A stretch of 64,000 nucleotides of DNA, from contig NZ_SNQG01000001.1 in NCBI RefSeq assembly GCF_004378255.1, positions 558,001 to 622,000 on the forward strand, read 5' to 3'. Positions 48,713 through 58,383 of this stretch are shown here, piece by piece (positions within the stretch are counted from its first letter, which is position 1; each line of letters begins with the position of its first letter). The DNA is from Mucilaginibacter phyllosphaerae. GTDB taxonomy: Bacteria; Bacteroidota; Bacteroidia; Sphingobacteriales; Sphingobacteriaceae. Below the pieces are notes generated by a model. That model searched no databases. It had not been told where the DNA came from and worked only from the letters and a program-made list of their open reading frames with translations. The translations under genes and the position numbers were made by a program.

Positions 48713-49933
48713 ATGTGTAAACGGAAGTTGCTGCTGTTACCACTTTTTCTGTTCCCGCTGGTGATTATCTTAACGCAGTGCTTAAGTACTAAAAAAGAAA
48801 TTACCGACCCACGCGGCGCGGCTTACGCGGGGGCTAAAACTTGTATCAGCTGCCACAGCAGTATTGCCGGCTCCTACCTGCATACAGCGCATAATATCGC
48901 CTCTTCACCTGCATCAGCACAAAGTATCCACGGCAGCTTTTCGCCGGGGTTTAACAGTGTAATTTATAACAACCACACCAAATTGTTAATGACCACTGCC
49001 GATAGCGGTTATTACCAAACCAATTTTGTGAACGGCCAAAAGGTAGAAAGTGCCCGGATAGATATTGCCATGGGTGGCGTTAAAGGCGAAACTTATTTGT
49101 ATTGGAAACAGAACGAACTATTTCAGCTCCCTGTATCTTTTGATAACACCAATAACCGCTGGATAGTAAGCCCGGGTTACGATACCACCATTGCCAGTTT
49201 CGACAGGATGATCAACATCCGCTGCATGGAATGCCACGCTTCGTACGCCAAGACAGAACAGGGACTAGTACCTAGCTTTGGCGGTAACGCTATTGGCTTT
49301 GACAAGGCATCGGTAATACTGGGTATTGATTGCGAACGCTGCCACGGGAGCGCTAAACAGCATGCAGATTTCCAAACGGCTAACCCCACAGTTAAAACCG
49401 CAAAATACATTATCCGGATAAGTAAATTAACCCGCGGGCAAAAAACAGATCTTTGCGGCACCTGCCATTCGGGCACGCAAACTATTAATTCAAAATCGAT
49501 TTTTGGTTTTACGCCGGGCGATAAACTTACCGATTACAAAAAACACGAACCCAACGCCGGGCCCTTAGACCTTGCCCATATGGATGTACACGGCGACCAA
49601 CTGGACATGCTTAAAACCAGCAAATGCTACATCAGCAGCAAAATGGATTGCAATACCTGCCATAATACCCACCGGAATGAACGCGGCAGTGCACAGTTAT
49701 TTGCCCGGCGCTGTCAAAGCTGCCATAGCAGTACCGGCCATAATATTGTTTGTAAAATGGCTAATCAGCTTGATGCCAAAATATTGCAGGCCAAATGCAT
49801 ATCCTGCCACATGCCAGCCTTACCATCCAAAGCAATTGTAAATCAGCAAAAACCGGTGATGATACATACCCACCATATTGGCATATACCCTGATGAGATC
49901 GCCAGGTTAACCGAATATCTGAAAAAGAAATAA
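48713..49933 (+). CDS. Multiheme cytochrome c (seven CxxCH motifs)
   Basis: 406 residues with an N-terminal signal/anchor (LLLPLFLFPLVIILTQC). Seven heme c sites in order: CISCH (44-48), CMECH, CERCH, CGTCH, CNTCH, CQSCH and CISCH. The layout resembles cytochrome c554/octaheme-type proteins, but the family reaction is unproven here. Periplasmic or envelope-bound electron transfer protein. Only 11 nt separate its stop from the convergent FG-GAP/cytochrome gene at 49945. Confidence 0.85.
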   Translation: MCKRKLLLLPLFLFPLVIILTQCLSTKKEITDPRGAAYAGAKTCISCHSSIAGSYLHTAHNIASSPASAQSIHGSFSPGFNSVIYNNHTKLLMTTADSGYYQTNFVNGQKVESARIDIAMGGVKGETYLYWKQNELFQLPVSFDNTNNRWIVSPGYDTTIASFDRMINIRCMECHASYAKTEQGLVPSFGGNAIGFDKASVILGIDCERCHGSAKQHADFQTANPTVKTAKYIIRISKLTRGQKTDLCGTCHSGTQTINSKSIFGFTPGDKLTDYKKHEPNAGPLDLAHMDVHGDQLDMLKTSKCYISSKMDCNTCHNTHRNERGSAQLFARRCQSCHSSTGHNIVCKMANQLDAKILQAKCISCHMPALPSKAIVNQQKPVMIHTHHIGIYPDEIARLTEYLKKK

Positions 49934-49944
49934 ACTTTAACCTG

Positions 49945-51498
49945 CTATTTTTTGATGTGATTCTCTAACACAATAAACGGCTGATGCTCATCCCAGGCCG
50001 GTGCAAAATTTGGCTGGAATAAAAAGCCGCTTGCATAGTTGCCCAGTATAATATCCGGCTTGCCATCTTTATTCACATCGTTTACATCCATATTCATCCA
50101 GCGGCCGTATTGGCTAACCGGTACCGCGTGCGGTTTAAATTGCATGGGTTTATCCTGCTCAAAATATATAAACTCCTCGGCGGGGTTATTCTTCATATCG
50201 GCAAAAAAGGCAATGGCAGCAATATCCGGGTCGCCATCCTGATCAAAATCAGCAGCGATGGCTTTGGTTGCGCCGTTTATAGGGTAAAACCAGGTTTGTT
50301 TAAAATGATAGTTGCCTGTGTTTTTATAAATATACAACCCATGATAAGGCTTCAGGATGCGCGAATCCCTAAAATTATAGCCGCAGGTATAGATCAGTTC
50401 GGCGTTACCGTCATGATCCAGATCAGCCAGCTGGAAACTTGTAGAACCATACACCGGCGGGAAACGCAGCAACTGCCGGCTGGTAAAGTCTCCCTTTTTG
50501 TTGTTTAAAAACAGCACCAGGCCTTCATCAATGGCGCCAAACAGCACCATCAGGTCCGGGTAACCGTCCTTATTAAAATCCTGCGATACGGCCTGCACCG
50601 CCCCCGGCCTGTCTGTTATGGTAAACTGCTTTGCGGCTTTACCGCCGGCATCTAACTTAATTAAATAAACACCCCCCTTTTTATATCCCTGGCCCAAAAC
50701 AATCAAATCCTTTTGCCCATCCTTATCCATATCAACACTAAGGGTTTGTACCGGCCGGGGCAGGTCAATAGCCACTTCGCCGGTTGTAAGTTTGGCCTGG
50801 CCTAGGTTGGCACCATATATTTTACCGTTCGCAAAATCAACAGGATCTATCCGGCCGATGCAGGATAACAGCACGTTGGGCTTACCGCCTGCATCCGTAC
50901 CAAAGTTTGCATTTACTGCCGCCGATGGCAAGCCGGTAACCTTGCTTACATTAAGCTGCTTATCCCACTCGGTAAGGGTGTTGGCTACCAGGTCGCTGGT
51001 GTAAATATTCCCGGTTGCCGGGTTAGCGGCTACCAGTGTGGTAAAGGCAATATCTATTGTTTGGGCAGATTTTTTAAGCGTGAACCCTGCCCAGTCTGCC
51101 TGTAGTTCAACAGGGTGCCTGGCCGGTAGCAGGGTATCGGGCGCAATTTTGTTGTAGTAATCAACTATGGCCTGCCAGTGTACAATAGAGATACCGGCTG
51201 TATCTTTGGGCTCTTTATAAAATGATGGGCCGTAGGTACCGATGCCCAGGTAAGCTGCCATATCCGGCAGGATATGCATGCGCCATACATTTTTAGTTAG
51301 CGCACCGGCAGGCACAAGCGAATGGCATTTGGTACAATGCAATTTTACCAGGTGTTCGCCATCGGCTATCACGTTACCGGTTAGCTGGTAATTTGCCGCG
51401 CTTTTACTTTTACAGCCATCCAATGCCGTGCTTAATGATAATAAGGCAACTCCCGATAATAAAAAAGAAGAAAATATAAAGGTGCGCTTTAGTTTCAT
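49945..51498 (-). CDS. FG-GAP (VCBS) repeat protein with N-terminal cytochrome c-like heme site
   Basis: 517 residues. Signal with LDGC as a possible lipobox. A single heme motif CTKCHSLV lies near residue 55 with WRMHILPDMAAYLG nearby (possible Met ligand). The rest is FG-GAP repeats forming a beta-propeller (DKDGQKDLIVLGQGY, NKDGYPDLMVLFGA, DHDGNAELIYTCGY, DQDGDPDIAAIAFF, NKDGKPDIILGNY), whose Asp-rich loops bind calcium. Likely an outer, envelope-bound protein. Last gene of the SusC-to-here operon, 22 nt after the haloperoxidase gene. Confidence 0.85.
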   Translation of the reverse strand: MKLKRTFIFSSFLLSGVALLSLSTALDGCKSKSAANYQLTGNVIADGEHLVKLHCTKCHSLVPAGALTKNVWRMHILPDMAAYLGIGTYGPSFYKEPKDTAGISIVHWQAIVDYYNKIAPDTLLPARHPVELQADWAGFTLKKSAQTIDIAFTTLVAANPATGNIYTSDLVANTLTEWDKQLNVSKVTGLPSAAVNANFGTDAGGKPNVLLSCIGRIDPVDFANGKIYGANLGQAKLTTGEVAIDLPRPVQTLSVDMDKDGQKDLIVLGQGYKKGGVYLIKLDAGGKAAKQFTITDRPGAVQAVSQDFNKDGYPDLMVLFGAIDEGLVLFLNNKKGDFTSRQLLRFPPVYGSTSFQLADLDHDGNAELIYTCGYNFRDSRILKPYHGLYIYKNTGNYHFKQTWFYPINGATKAIAADFDQDGDPDIAAIAFFADMKNNPAEEFIYFEQDKPMQFKPHAVPVSQYGRWMNMDVNDVNKDGKPDIILGNYASGFLFQPNFAPAWDEHQPFIVLENHIKK

Positions 51499-51520
51499 AA
51501 CCTATAGATAACTCCGGATA

Positions 51521-52840
51521 TTAGTTTTGCAGTTTTAGCGTATTCCAGATAAATTCACCAATCCGGCGGCCTTGTTTAGCGCCCTGGTCTACACTGTTTT
51601 TGTAATGAATGCCCCCGTAAAACCTGCTGATGGAGGTTTCGTCTGCCGCTTTAAGGAATGATTTAAAATGGCGCTGCATGCCAATATAGCGCAGATCGCT
51701 GGTATCGTCGTACTCAAAATCATCGCCAAAAAGATGAGTTAGTATCACCGCCGAGGCGCCGCTGATATCGCTGTGGCCGCTTGGGTACTCGGGGAATGGC
51801 GGTGTTTGCAAATAGGGCAGCCAGGTATGGTCTATCTTATCATTTATCACCGTAACGGGGCGAATGTATTCTGTAGTGTATTTAACCTGCCAGCCGCATA
51901 TAAAGGCATCATACAGGGCAATAGATGTTAAGGCGTAGGCCTGCGCTGTTTTTACCGCATCGGCCTTGGTTTTTTTGCAGGCAATGGCCGTAATGCCAAT
52001 CCAATGGCCGCCGGGGGTTATCTTTTTATTTACAAACATCATGTGCCCGTTATGCTGGATCACAAAGGGGTTATCATCCCAAAATTTGGCAATGGTTATC
52101 TGCTCGGGTGTTAGCTTTTTACTTTGCTCGTACACCTCCAGGTTTTGCTTAAAATATTCGCTGTTTTTATCTTCGCTGTAGGCGGGCGGCGGCGGCAATG
52201 CAAAATCCGACGACGATTTAACAACAAAGGTTTCCATCGTACCCCAGCAAAACTCCACACCATCTAAATAATCTGGGGCGGTTGGGTGCCATTTGCCGTT
52301 ATCGCTGCTCCCCAAAAAACGGGGCTTACCCCTTGTTTTGGCATAATTATCAAACTTTGCACGGGCCAGTACGCCCTTCCCTACCTGCTCTCCAAAAGCT
52401 ACAGAACGCGCAAAGGTAGAATCGTCCAGGTTATCCTTATACATGGCAAATACTTTGTCCTCATACCTTTTTAAGGTATCTACAGAAAAAGTAACTTTAT
52501 GTGCAACTGTAAAAAATGCCTTGGTAGCCGCCAGCGCATAATTATACATTAACCCTTTTTTAGGTACGGGCATCGTTTTAAAACCATTTAGCTGGCTAAC
52601 TATCGATCTGTATCTCGGGTCCTGAAAACGCATAGCCTCATAGGCAGCAAGCGAAGTGTACCCATAAATACGGCTTGCCACCGGGGGGCTAAATACATCG
52701 TAAATTATTACCTGGGTTAACTGGTCTACATTTTGATGCAATACATCGGCATCACTTTTAAGCGCTGCCTTTTGCTTTTGCTTACAGCTTATGGCCAGCA
52801 AACAAAATATAAGTGCAGTTAAAACCTTAAAGTTTCTCAT
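51521..52840 (-). CDS. Vanadium-dependent haloperoxidase family protein
   Basis: 439 residues with a lipoprotein-like signal (LLAISC). The complete vanadate-binding signature is present: K-x6-RP (Lys320, Arg327, Pro328 in KYTTEYIRP), PSGH (353-356 in EYPSGHSDISGA) and SR-x5-H (Arg406, His412 in SRFYGGIH). These belong to the PAP2/vanadium haloperoxidase fold; members either halogenate using peroxide or act as acid phosphatases, which cannot be separated by motif alone. Second-last gene of the operon, gaps of 19 and 22 nt. Confidence 0.9.
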   Translation of the reverse strand: MRNFKVLTALIFCLLAISCKQKQKAALKSDADVLHQNVDQLTQVIIYDVFSPPVASRIYGYTSLAAYEAMRFQDPRYRSIVSQLNGFKTMPVPKKGLMYNYALAATKAFFTVAHKVTFSVDTLKRYEDKVFAMYKDNLDDSTFARSVAFGEQVGKGVLARAKFDNYAKTRGKPRFLGSSDNGKWHPTAPDYLDGVEFCWGTMETFVVKSSSDFALPPPPAYSEDKNSEYFKQNLEVYEQSKKLTPEQITIAKFWDDNPFVIQHNGHMMFVNKKITPGGHWIGITAIACKKTKADAVKTAQAYALTSIALYDAFICGWQVKYTTEYIRPVTVINDKIDHTWLPYLQTPPFPEYPSGHSDISGASAVILTHLFGDDFEYDDTSDLRYIGMQRHFKSFLKAADETSISRFYGGIHYKNSVDQGAKQGRRIGEFIWNTLKLQN

Positions 52841-52859
52841 GGTTATCGGCTAATAAAAA

Positions 52860-55800
52860 TCAGTTTAAAGGTATATTCCTGGTGTGGCCGGTATTATCTG
52901 TAACGGTAACCGATGCCATTGTAGCATCAATATTAAAAAATCTGCCCGATTGCGACAAAAAAGATTCACCATTATAAAATTCCTTTTTACCGGTTTTGCC
53001 GGTTTTATATTTGATAGTTGCAAACATATCCAGCGGTTGCAGGGCTACGGTACGCACCTGTTTTTTAAGTTCAAAAACCTTCATGGCGCCTTTAAACTGT
53101 GTGGCAGCCACCAGGTAGCTACCCCCGGCGCCGCGCAGCTTCACCAGCGCCTTGCCGTTGCCCGGGATGTAAATACCGCTTTGCATAATGGTAAGCGGTT
53201 TAAAGCCGCCCTTACCATCGCCTTTTAGTAACAGCCCGTTAAAGGCATCATAACGGCCGGTGGTAACCTCGGTGCCGTAGTCGTTGCCATTCAGTGCTAC
53301 ATCCAGGTTGCCATCGGCATTAAAATCATCTATCAGAATACCCGATAACTGCGAGATCTGCGCCTGTACGGGTAAGGGCATCAGCGTAAATTTACCTTTG
53401 CCATCGTTACGTAAATAGCAGGACCGAAGCTCGTTTGCTTTAAGCCGGAGGGCGCCCTTGCGCATTTCGGGCGTTATCACGCTATCCATTGTTGCTACTG
53501 CGTATGATTTATAATTCTGAAACTTAACGCGCAGGCTGATGATCTGCTTCACCATATCGTCGCGTGTGTTTGCCGGGTATTCCCGCATAGCCCCTTTCTG
53601 GTCTTTTAAAAACACCGACGGGATAGCATCATAGCTGTCATTCGTATCAAAATCCTTTGCGGTAATGTACACCGGGTATTCATCTGTAGCTTTGTAAAAA
53701 GTATTCAGGCCGGTGTTGCCAACAATATAATCTATATCGCCGTCGTGGTCAAAATCGCCGCCTGCAATGGTGTTCCACCAGCCCAGTTTATCGGCTATGC
53801 CGGTATTGGCGGTAGCGTTTTTAAATACACCGTGGTCGTTCTTCATAAAAGTTACCGGCATCCATTCGCCGGTAATAACCAGGTCGGGCCAGCCATCGTT
53901 ATCATAATCTGTAAAGGATGCATCGCAAACCAGCCCCAGGTTATGCAACCCTTTGGCTACGGTTGGTGTAACATCTGTAAACTTAAGCAGCCCTTTTTTA
54001 CTGTCATTCCTTAATATAAAGCTCGATACGGGTTTGGGGTAGTTCCAGGGGTCTACCCTGCCGGATACAAACAGATCCAGCGTGCCATCCTTATTATAAT
54101 CAACCGCTTTTACACATAATTTACTGGTAAAGTTTGCAGGCAGGGCGTTAGGCTGCAGTGTAAAGTTACCCTTGCCATCATTAACGTAAACCCTGTCCTG
54201 GTAGGATGCGGAGCCCGATGCGTCTTCGTAACCGCCGCTGGCTGCATACAGGTCAAGGTCGCCATCGCCGTCGGCATCAAACAATAAAAGGCCTTCATCT
54301 TTAAATTTACCGGTTAAGCTTGCGGCTGCAGGTAACAGGCTGCGTTGTGTAAACTTGCCGTTTGCCTGCTGCAATAATAGTTGCGCAGGGTATTTAGCGG
54401 TACCGCCTACCACCATATCATCAAACCCGTTACCGTCAACATCACCCACGGCAACAGCCGGTGCGTATTCTGATAATTTATGCGGGATAAGCTTTTGGAT
54501 GTTAAAATCGGCAAAATCAATATCATTATGCTTATAGGTGATGCCTTTGGCTGCGGTAACTTCGCTAAACATAGCCGCGTTATTTACAGTCGGGGTACCG
54601 AATGTGTAATTATCCACGGCATGGGCTATATCAACCTTCAGCACCTGGTCGGCCTTTACGTGGTTAAGCTTTTGCTGCCTGCCGTTTTGCCACCTGATGA
54701 TAACAGAATCTACAAGCGTAATTTTGCCCAGCCCAAAATGGGCAATGTTTTGTATGGTAGAAAGATACCCGCGAAAGGGCGTATTTTCATAAACCTGGTG
54801 CTGGCCATGGTTATAATAAATATCGGCCCAGGCGCCAATGCCATCTTTATTTTGCGGGCCGCCCTTAAACTGTATCTGTAAAAAATGGTTATTTTGTTCA
54901 TCGTGGCGGCGGGCGGTATTTTTATATAAAAAAGGTTCGTCGTCAATGTTATTGATCACCATATCCATAGCGCCGTCGTTATCCAGATCCGCGTAGGCCG
55001 CCCCGTTAGAAAATGATGCCACATCCATCCCCCAGCTTTTGGTAACATCCTCAAACTGCAGGTTACCGCCGTTATGGAAGGCATAGTTAGGGATCTTTAC
55101 GATAGGGATCTGCTGCAGGATCTGCTGCTTGGTGGCAATAGAATAGGCATCGTTACGAAAGGCGATAAAATCATGATCGGTAACATCGCGCGGATAGCCG
55201 TTGGTAACCACAATATCCCGGTAACCATCGTTATCAAAATCTGTTATCATAGGCCCCCAGCTCCAGTCTGTTTGGGCTACACCGCTTAAAAAAGCGGTTT
55301 CACTGTATATAGGCACCCCTACCGAATCGTTTTGCCCTAAACGCGGGCCCTGGTTTATCTGTAAAGTGTTATGATTGTATTGGTACTGATAGCCATAAGT
55401 ATCAAAATTTAGGTATAGCTGATAGGCGTTGGCCGGCATAAACATCTTTTTACGATAGTTATCCTCCGGGTCCATATCCAGCTCAAAAACATCGGCAAGG
55501 CCGTCATTATTAATATCCTGCACATCCTGCCCCATGGCGCTGGTAGCGGTATGCTTAAAGTACTCCTGCGACCGGTCGGTAAATGTGCCGTCGTGGTTAT
55601 TGATGTAAAGGATATTGCTGGGTAAAAAATCGTTGGTTACGTAAATGTCTTTCCAGCCATCCCGGTTAAAATCGGCGATGCTTGCTGCGTGGCCGTAACC
55701 TTCTATCGTTATACCGGCTTGTTTGGATACGTTTTGGTAAACGCCGTGCTTTAAAGCGGGATTATAATCGTTACGGTACAGCCTGCCGGTATTGCGCGCG

Positions 55801-56432
55801 GTACCATCTTTTATAAGCGGCCTGAAAGCGCTTGTATTATCTGTTGACTGCGCCTCGTTAACAGTGAGGTACATATCCAGGTCGCCATCGTTATCATAAT
55901 CAAAAAACGAGGCCATGGTAGAGTGCACATTTATATCGAGGCCGTATGCTTTGGAAGCTTCCTTAAATACAGGCACGCCATCTTTTACTCCCTGGTTTAT
56001 ATAAAGCAGGTTTAAGCGCTTAACCGAATCATTAAGCAAAGTGTTACACACGTAAATATCCTTTAAACCATCGTTATTGATATCTACAACGGCAACGCCA
56101 CGCCCCCAGCCGCCTTTACCGCCAACACCGGCCTTTTGGGTAACATCCGCAAATTTAAAATCGCCTTTATTGAGGTATAAACGATTAGGTACCGCATTCC
56201 CTATAAAATAAATATCCTGCAGGCCATCGTTATTAAAATCGCCTATGCCTACACCGCCGCCGTTATAAATATTCAGTTTATCAAGCGGGTTGATGCTATC
56301 GTTCTCTACAATCTCGTTATTAAACTTGATACCCGAGTGTGATGATGGAACCAGCTGAAAAAGGGTAGCTTTTTTACATGAAAATACAAGCGGGAACAGA
56401 ACAAAAAACAACAGGTATTTAAAGGGCTTCAT
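52860..56432 (-). CDS. CRTAC1-type lipoprotein: FG-GAP propeller with ASPIC/UnbV domain
   Basis: 1190 residues, lipobox FSCK (Cys19). About a dozen FG-GAP calcium loops are visible (DFNNDGLQDIYFIGN, DINNDGLKDIYVCN, DYDNDGDLDMYLTV, DFNRDGWKDIYVTN, DFDNDGYRDIVVTN). Around residues 520-610 lies an ASPIC/UnbV segment (GIGAWADIYYNHGQHQVYEN, FGLGKITLVDSVIIRWQNG). Such proteins accompany SusCD pairs; role thought to be surface binding or assembly. Directly after SusD, 80 nt apart, and 19 nt before the haloperoxidase. Confidence 0.9.
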   Translation of the reverse strand: MKPFKYLLFFVLFPLVFSCKKATLFQLVPSSHSGIKFNNEIVENDSINPLDKLNIYNGGGVGIGDFNNDGLQDIYFIGNAVPNRLYLNKGDFKFADVTQKAGVGGKGGWGRGVAVVDINNDGLKDIYVCNTLLNDSVKRLNLLYINQGVKDGVPVFKEASKAYGLDINVHSTMASFFDYDNDGDLDMYLTVNEAQSTDNTSAFRPLIKDGTARNTGRLYRNDYNPALKHGVYQNVSKQAGITIEGYGHAASIADFNRDGWKDIYVTNDFLPSNILYINNHDGTFTDRSQEYFKHTATSAMGQDVQDINNDGLADVFELDMDPEDNYRKKMFMPANAYQLYLNFDTYGYQYQYNHNTLQINQGPRLGQNDSVGVPIYSETAFLSGVAQTDWSWGPMITDFDNDGYRDIVVTNGYPRDVTDHDFIAFRNDAYSIATKQQILQQIPIVKIPNYAFHNGGNLQFEDVTKSWGMDVASFSNGAAYADLDNDGAMDMVINNIDDEPFLYKNTARRHDEQNNHFLQIQFKGGPQNKDGIGAWADIYYNHGQHQVYENTPFRGYLSTIQNIAHFGLGKITLVDSVIIRWQNGRQQKLNHVKADQVLKVDIAHAVDNYTFGTPTVNNAAMFSEVTAAKGITYKHNDIDFADFNIQKLIPHKLSEYAPAVAVGDVDGNGFDDMVVGGTAKYPAQLLLQQANGKFTQRSLLPAAASLTGKFKDEGLLLFDADGDGDLDLYAASGGYEDASGSASYQDRVYVNDGKGNFTLQPNALPANFTSKLCVKAVDYNKDGTLDLFVSGRVDPWNYPKPVSSFILRNDSKKGLLKFTDVTPTVAKGLHNLGLVCDASFTDYDNDGWPDLVITGEWMPVTFMKNDHGVFKNATANTGIADKLGWWNTIAGGDFDHDGDIDYIVGNTGLNTFYKATDEYPVYITAKDFDTNDSYDAIPSVFLKDQKGAMREYPANTRDDMVKQIISLRVKFQNYKSYAVATMDSVITPEMRKGALRLKANELRSCYLRNDGKGKFTLMPLPVQAQISQLSGILIDDFNADGNLDVALNGNDYGTEVTTGRYDAFNGLLLKGDGKGGFKPLTIMQSGIYIPGNGKALVKLRGAGGSYLVAATQFKGAMKVFELKKQVRTVALQPLDMFATIKYKTGKTGKKEFYNGESFLSQSGRFFNIDATMASVTVTDNTGHTRNIPLN

Positions 56433-56512
56433 GCAACGATATTAAGAAATATATTCATAAAAAAAGAGGGGAAGACAGCTCACCTCCCCCTCTTTTAACA
56501 GTACAATGCGGA

Positions 56513-58351
56513 TTAATAACCGGGGTTTTGTTTCAGCGCCCCTTTGGTTAGATCTATCTGGATCTGCGGTATTGGATAAAACTCGTTGCGGCCGCTGGTA
56601 AACTTGGCAGCTTTAATTACCGCCGAAGTAAATTTATCGCCTACGTCACGAGTGTTTTTAAGGTACTTTTCAATCTCGGTACCCATAAAGCCATTCCCGG
56701 CAGGCCCGCCGTTGATACCATCCCAGCGAGATAGGTCAAAATAGCGGTGGCCTTCCATACCCAATTCAAGCTTGCGCTCAAAATAAACGGCTTTACGTGC
56801 ATAGGCCTGGCCATTGGCTGCAAACTGCCCGTTATATGGGCTAATTTTATAATTAGCCGCAAACTGGTTGTTATCTACAATCGGCTTGGTTGCATCGTTA
56901 CCTGTGTAACCGGTTAATTTACCCTTTACCCAGCCGCTTTGGTTTGCTGCACGGTTGCGTATCTGGTTCACATAACCTTCGGCTGCGCCCAGGTCATTTG
57001 CTTCAACAGCACATTCGGCAGCCCATAAAAGCACATCGGCGTACCTGATGGCATTATAGCTGTTTGCTGTTGACTGGTTGGCAGCCCAGCCGCCGTAAGC
57101 ATCTGAAGTGGTTGATTGCGCCGCCTTGTAATAAACATTTTTAATAGGCAGATAAGGGCCTCCGTTGGGCTGATCGCGCGCCCAGGCAGCACCGGGGCAA
57201 ATACCCCAGTCTAAATAAGGGATACCACGGCGGCCAACAGACCAATCTAACCGCGGGTCAACCGTTTCATCGCCCGGCAGATAGGTAGCATCATCAGCCT
57301 TAACCCCCTGGTCGTTTTTGATGTAATCGTTCTGGTAGGTATCCATTAACGGTAAGCCGTTGGCATCTACTTTAAACGAGTTTACAAAATCAAACGTAGG
57401 CTGGAAGAAACCGCAGCAGCCTGCAGGCCCGCCAGACGGGAAATTCAATACGTTACCTGCGTTACCATTCAAGCCGTTTGCACCATCTTTTACTGATGTT
57501 TGCACTACAAACACCCCCTCAGATCCGTTTTTGGTTGACGGGTTAAAGTTGTTGGCATAGTTTACCAGCTGGTATTTAGCGCCCGAGCTTGTTTTACCAT
57601 TCGCGATGATATCCTTTAAAATGGTATAAGCATCCGCATATTTATGATCGTACATTAATGTTTTTGACAAAAATGATAATGCAGCCCATTTATTTGCACG
57701 GCCAATCTGCGGCTGGGTTTCTGGCAGCGCATCAGCGGCAGCCTTAAAATCAGCTTCTATTTTATCCCAGATGGGGCCGGGATTGGCTAAATTGTAGTTA
57801 TTGGCCAGATAGGTTACGGTTTCATCGGCATAAGGGACGTTCTTCCATAACTTTGCAGCCTCAAAATGGAAAAACCCACGCAAAAAACGCGCTTCTGCAA
57901 CAAACTGCTTTTGCTGATCATCGGTGATAGAGCCATCTTTAACTGTTGGTAAAATACGCAGTACATCGTTTGCGCGCTGCACACCCGCATAGCAAACCCG
58001 CCACTTAGAATCCAGGTACTCGTTGCTGCCGGTAGAGTTAAAGGCCTCTAATGTAGCGGCATCGGGCTGATCGCCGGGGTTTGACCCTTTAAAGGCATCG
58101 CCGCCTACTACACTGCCGTAGATCCAGTTGTCTGTACCGGAGCGCCATGGGTCGCCTTTTTGGCCGTCGTAAACACCGTCTACAACCGAGTAGGCACCTA
58201 TCAATACCGCATCAACACCAGTCCTGGTGGCAACGGCTTCGGGTGATAACGCGCCAACAGGCGGCTGATCAAGATAATTCTTACAAGAGTATGAGGAGGC
58301 TAACAGCACTACTGCAGCCGGTATAATTATTTTTAATTTGAGATTTTTCAT
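56513..58351 (-). CDS. SusD/RagB family nutrient-binding lipoprotein
   Basis: 612 residues. Signal MKNLKLKIIIPAAVVLLASS with lipobox SYSC (Cys23). Typical SusD features: YLDQPPVGALSPEAVATRTG, WRVCYAGVQRANDVLRIL, FVAEARFLRGFFHFEAAKLW, IRYADVLLWAAECAVEANDL and a C-terminal FYPIPQIQIDLTKGALKQNPGY-like end (last residues NPGY). Surface-exposed glycan- or substrate-binding lipoprotein that caps the SusC channel. Ends 80 nt before CRTAC1. Confidence 0.95.
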   Translation of the reverse strand: MKNLKLKIIIPAAVVLLASSYSCKNYLDQPPVGALSPEAVATRTGVDAVLIGAYSVVDGVYDGQKGDPWRSGTDNWIYGSVVGGDAFKGSNPGDQPDAATLEAFNSTGSNEYLDSKWRVCYAGVQRANDVLRILPTVKDGSITDDQQKQFVAEARFLRGFFHFEAAKLWKNVPYADETVTYLANNYNLANPGPIWDKIEADFKAAADALPETQPQIGRANKWAALSFLSKTLMYDHKYADAYTILKDIIANGKTSSGAKYQLVNYANNFNPSTKNGSEGVFVVQTSVKDGANGLNGNAGNVLNFPSGGPAGCCGFFQPTFDFVNSFKVDANGLPLMDTYQNDYIKNDQGVKADDATYLPGDETVDPRLDWSVGRRGIPYLDWGICPGAAWARDQPNGGPYLPIKNVYYKAAQSTTSDAYGGWAANQSTANSYNAIRYADVLLWAAECAVEANDLGAAEGYVNQIRNRAANQSGWVKGKLTGYTGNDATKPIVDNNQFAANYKISPYNGQFAANGQAYARKAVYFERKLELGMEGHRYFDLSRWDGINGGPAGNGFMGTEIEKYLKNTRDVGDKFTSAVIKAAKFTSGRNEFYPIPQIQIDLTKGALKQNPGY

Positions 58352-58383
58352 AACTATTATTCTTTTTACGTAGTTAGTTATCG

